Origin: Desulfobacteraceae bacterium UBA2245
GTDB lineage: Bacteria > Desulfobacterota > Desulfobacteria > Desulfobacterales > UBA2245
DNA length: 64,000 nt
NCBI GenBank assembly: GCA_002347265.1
Contig: DDYB01000003.1
Coordinates: 1 to 64,000, forward strand
Direction of reading: 5' to 3'
Below the pieces are notes generated by a model. It searched no databases and was not told the origin of the DNA. It saw only the letters and a list, made by a program, of their open reading frames with translations. Of the stretch, positions 62,717 to 64,000 are shown piece after piece. The translations under genes and the position numbers were made by a program. The first letter of the stretch is position 1. Each line of letters opens with the position of its first letter.

Positions 62717-63634
62717 ATGCATACAAAGGAATTTGAAGAAATGACACAGGCGGTATTTGAAACTGATTTTCCTGATCTGCGGCTTGCCAGACGCGGAAAA
62801 GTTCGCGACATGTATGACCTGGGCGATGCTTTGCTGATGGTCGCTACGGACCGCATATCAGCCTTTGACGTTATCATGCAGGATCCGGTGCCGGACAAGG
62901 GGAAGATTCTGACCCGGATTTCCCGATTCTGGTTCAGCGTCATGGAACCTCTGGTGCCCAATCATATTCTTGCAACGGATGTTCGGGAATATCCGGCCGC
63001 GTGCCGACCCTACCAGGATATTCTAGAAGGCCGGAGCATGCTGGTCAAGAAAGCGTCTCCGCTTCCTGTCGAGTGCGTGGTGCGGGGATATATCTCCGGC
63101 TCGGGCTGGCAATCCTACCTCGCGTCCGGAAAGGTATGCGGCGTCACCCTTCCAAAAGATTTGAGGGAGTCTGAAAAACTGCCTGAACCGATTTTTACCC
63201 CGTCCACCAAAGAGGATGCCGGACACGATATCAACATTGATTTTGCAGAAATGCGGAATCGCATCGGTTTCAAGCTGTCTGAGAAAATAAAGGCGCTGAG
63301 CATTGCGATTTATCAAAAAGGGGCGGAGTTGGCGGATCAGAAGGGGATCATCATTGCGGACACCAAGTTTGAATTCGGGCTGCTTAACGATGAGGTGATT
63401 CTGATCGATGAGGTTTTAACGCCGGACTCTTCACGTTTCTGGCCAAAGGCGTCTTATCAGCCCGGCCGAGGGCAGGAAAGCTTTGACAAGCAATACCTTC
63501 GCGACTATCTGGATTCGATCCGCTGGGATAAAAATCCTCCCGCTCCCGCGCTTCCACCGGAGGTTATCAACAATACCAGAGTAAAATATCTTGAAGCCTT
63601 AAAACGTCTTACCGGTATTCATAATGGATTTTAG
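62717..63634 (+). CDS. purC: SAICAR synthetase
   Basis: 305 residues, the longer bacterial form. RRGKVRDMYDLG and TDRISAFDVIMQDPVPDKG at the start, VRGYISGSGWQSY in the middle, IADTKFEFG and DEVLTPDSSRFWP later. Joins CAIR and aspartate in purine synthesis. An alternative ATG at 62741 would shorten it by eight residues. Confidence 0.95.
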   Translation: MHTKEFEEMTQAVFETDFPDLRLARRGKVRDMYDLGDALLMVATDRISAFDVIMQDPVPDKGKILTRISRFWFSVMEPLVPNHILATDVREYPAACRPYQDILEGRSMLVKKASPLPVECVVRGYISGSGWQSYLASGKVCGVTLPKDLRESEKLPEPIFTPSTKEDAGHDINIDFAEMRNRIGFKLSEKIKALSIAIYQKGAELADQKGIIIADTKFEFGLLNDEVILIDEVLTPDSSRFWPKASYQPGRGQESFDKQYLRDYLDSIRWDKNPPAPALPPEVINNTRVKYLEALKRLTGIHNGF

Positions 63635-64000
63635 CCGTCAGAGACTTCCGATCTCGTCCATAGACGATCAAACCCAGACCTACAGAATCTCGACGGAAGA
63701 AAACTGCTGTGATCTGGCCGCATCCATAAAACATCTCGGATTGATTCATTGTCCGATTCTGATTCCGGCGTGCGACGGTTACGAGATCGTCAGCGGATTC
63801 AGGCGGATTCGCGCGTGTCGACAACTCGGATGGAACGATATTGATGCCCGGGTGCTTTCTTCCGATACCCCGGCTATCGAATGCGCCTGCCTGGCCATTG
63901 CCGAGAATTCGCTGCAGCGCCCCCTGAACTGGCTTGAGACTGCACGATCTTTCGAACTTCTCGATACAAGCGGCATTACTTCGGAAAGCCTGAGTCAAAC
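63624..64000 (+). CDS. ParB-like N-terminal domain protein (partial)
   Basis: The first 125 residues are present; the gene runs past the window end. The ATG at 63624 overlaps purC by 11 bp. LPISSIDDQTQTYRIS, then SGFRRIRACRQLGWN and AIAENSLQRPLNWLE are the ParB/Srx box landmarks. It could be a chromosome-partition ParB or a ParB-like regulator; the DNA-binding part is out of view. Confidence 0.75.
   Translation, partial: MDFSRQRLPISSIDDQTQTYRISTEENCCDLAASIKHLGLIHCPILIPACDGYEIVSGFRRIRACRQLGWNDIDARVLSSDTPAIECACLAIAENSLQRPLNWLETARSFELLDTSGITSESLSQ

Overview
The window looks like chromosomal DNA of an anaerobic member of the Desulfobacterota (a Desulfosarcina/Desulfococcus-like sulfate reducer is my best guess). 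This is inferred from gene content: an octaheme HAO-family cytochrome, a small MglA-type GTPase with DUF4388/cNMP/PilZ partners, a sigma-54 enhancer-binding regulator, TcmP and OleABCD. No rRNA or tRNA gene is visible, and the taxonomy is not proven by any marker in the window.

Layout. (1) 1-6.3 kb: envelope-stress genes (CsbD, lmo0937-type membrane peptide, BON lipoprotein) in two paralogous blocks, at 164-910 and 5144-6277. They flank an OmpA-family protein, a CigR/RcnB-like protein and a sigma-54 regulator; the csbD of the second block is frameshifted. (2) 6.4-17.2 kb: ordinary chromosomal genes (YkgJ, MATE pump, ornithine-cyclodeaminase family, AI-2E permease, arfB, a lipoprotein, PfpI, the UPF0210/ACT pair, a membrane protein, DHH-CBS). 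(3) 17.3-29.0 kb, minus strand: one apparent operon reading PfaC-like megasynthase, then oleA, oleB, oleC, oleD. The megasynthase has the order KS, Cys-less KS (CLF), AT, then two FabA-like double hot-dog dehydratases, and carries no ACP, KR or ER. The natural reading is that it helps make an unusual (polyunsaturated or otherwise dehydrated) acyl chain that OleABCD joins head-to-head into a long-chain olefin.

(4) 29.0-44.6 kb: an accessory and defence island. It has short-period repeats around a broken methyltransferase and a pRiA4b ORF-3 gene. Two orphan genes follow, each with an integron attC-like palindrome right after its stop codon. A scar of an SNF2-type helicase is followed by a tightly overlapping five-gene operon: TcmP, DUF5131 three-Cys protein, type III-like Mod, DUF1016 nuclease, Res. 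Next comes a graveyard of gene fragments cut into modules by three copies of a 115-160 bp dispersed repeat, with an apparently intact DUF3800 gene and an unknown partner between copies 2 and 3.

(5) 44.6-64 kb: back to chromosomal genes. These are a dual-specificity phosphatase, an octaheme cytochrome c, a GNAT, a KefB-type antiporter, cytochrome P460 plus DUF4079, the ispF-cysS-uvrB-uvrC run, and mdh. An MglA-GTPase signalling operon follows, containing a recent tandem duplication of a cNMP-binding gene, then purC and the start of a ParB-like gene that runs off the window.

The two most interesting systems are the PfaC-like/Ole operon and the TcmP-DUF5131-Mod-DUF1016-Res operon. All family assignments are from reading the sequence by eye; no database search was run.
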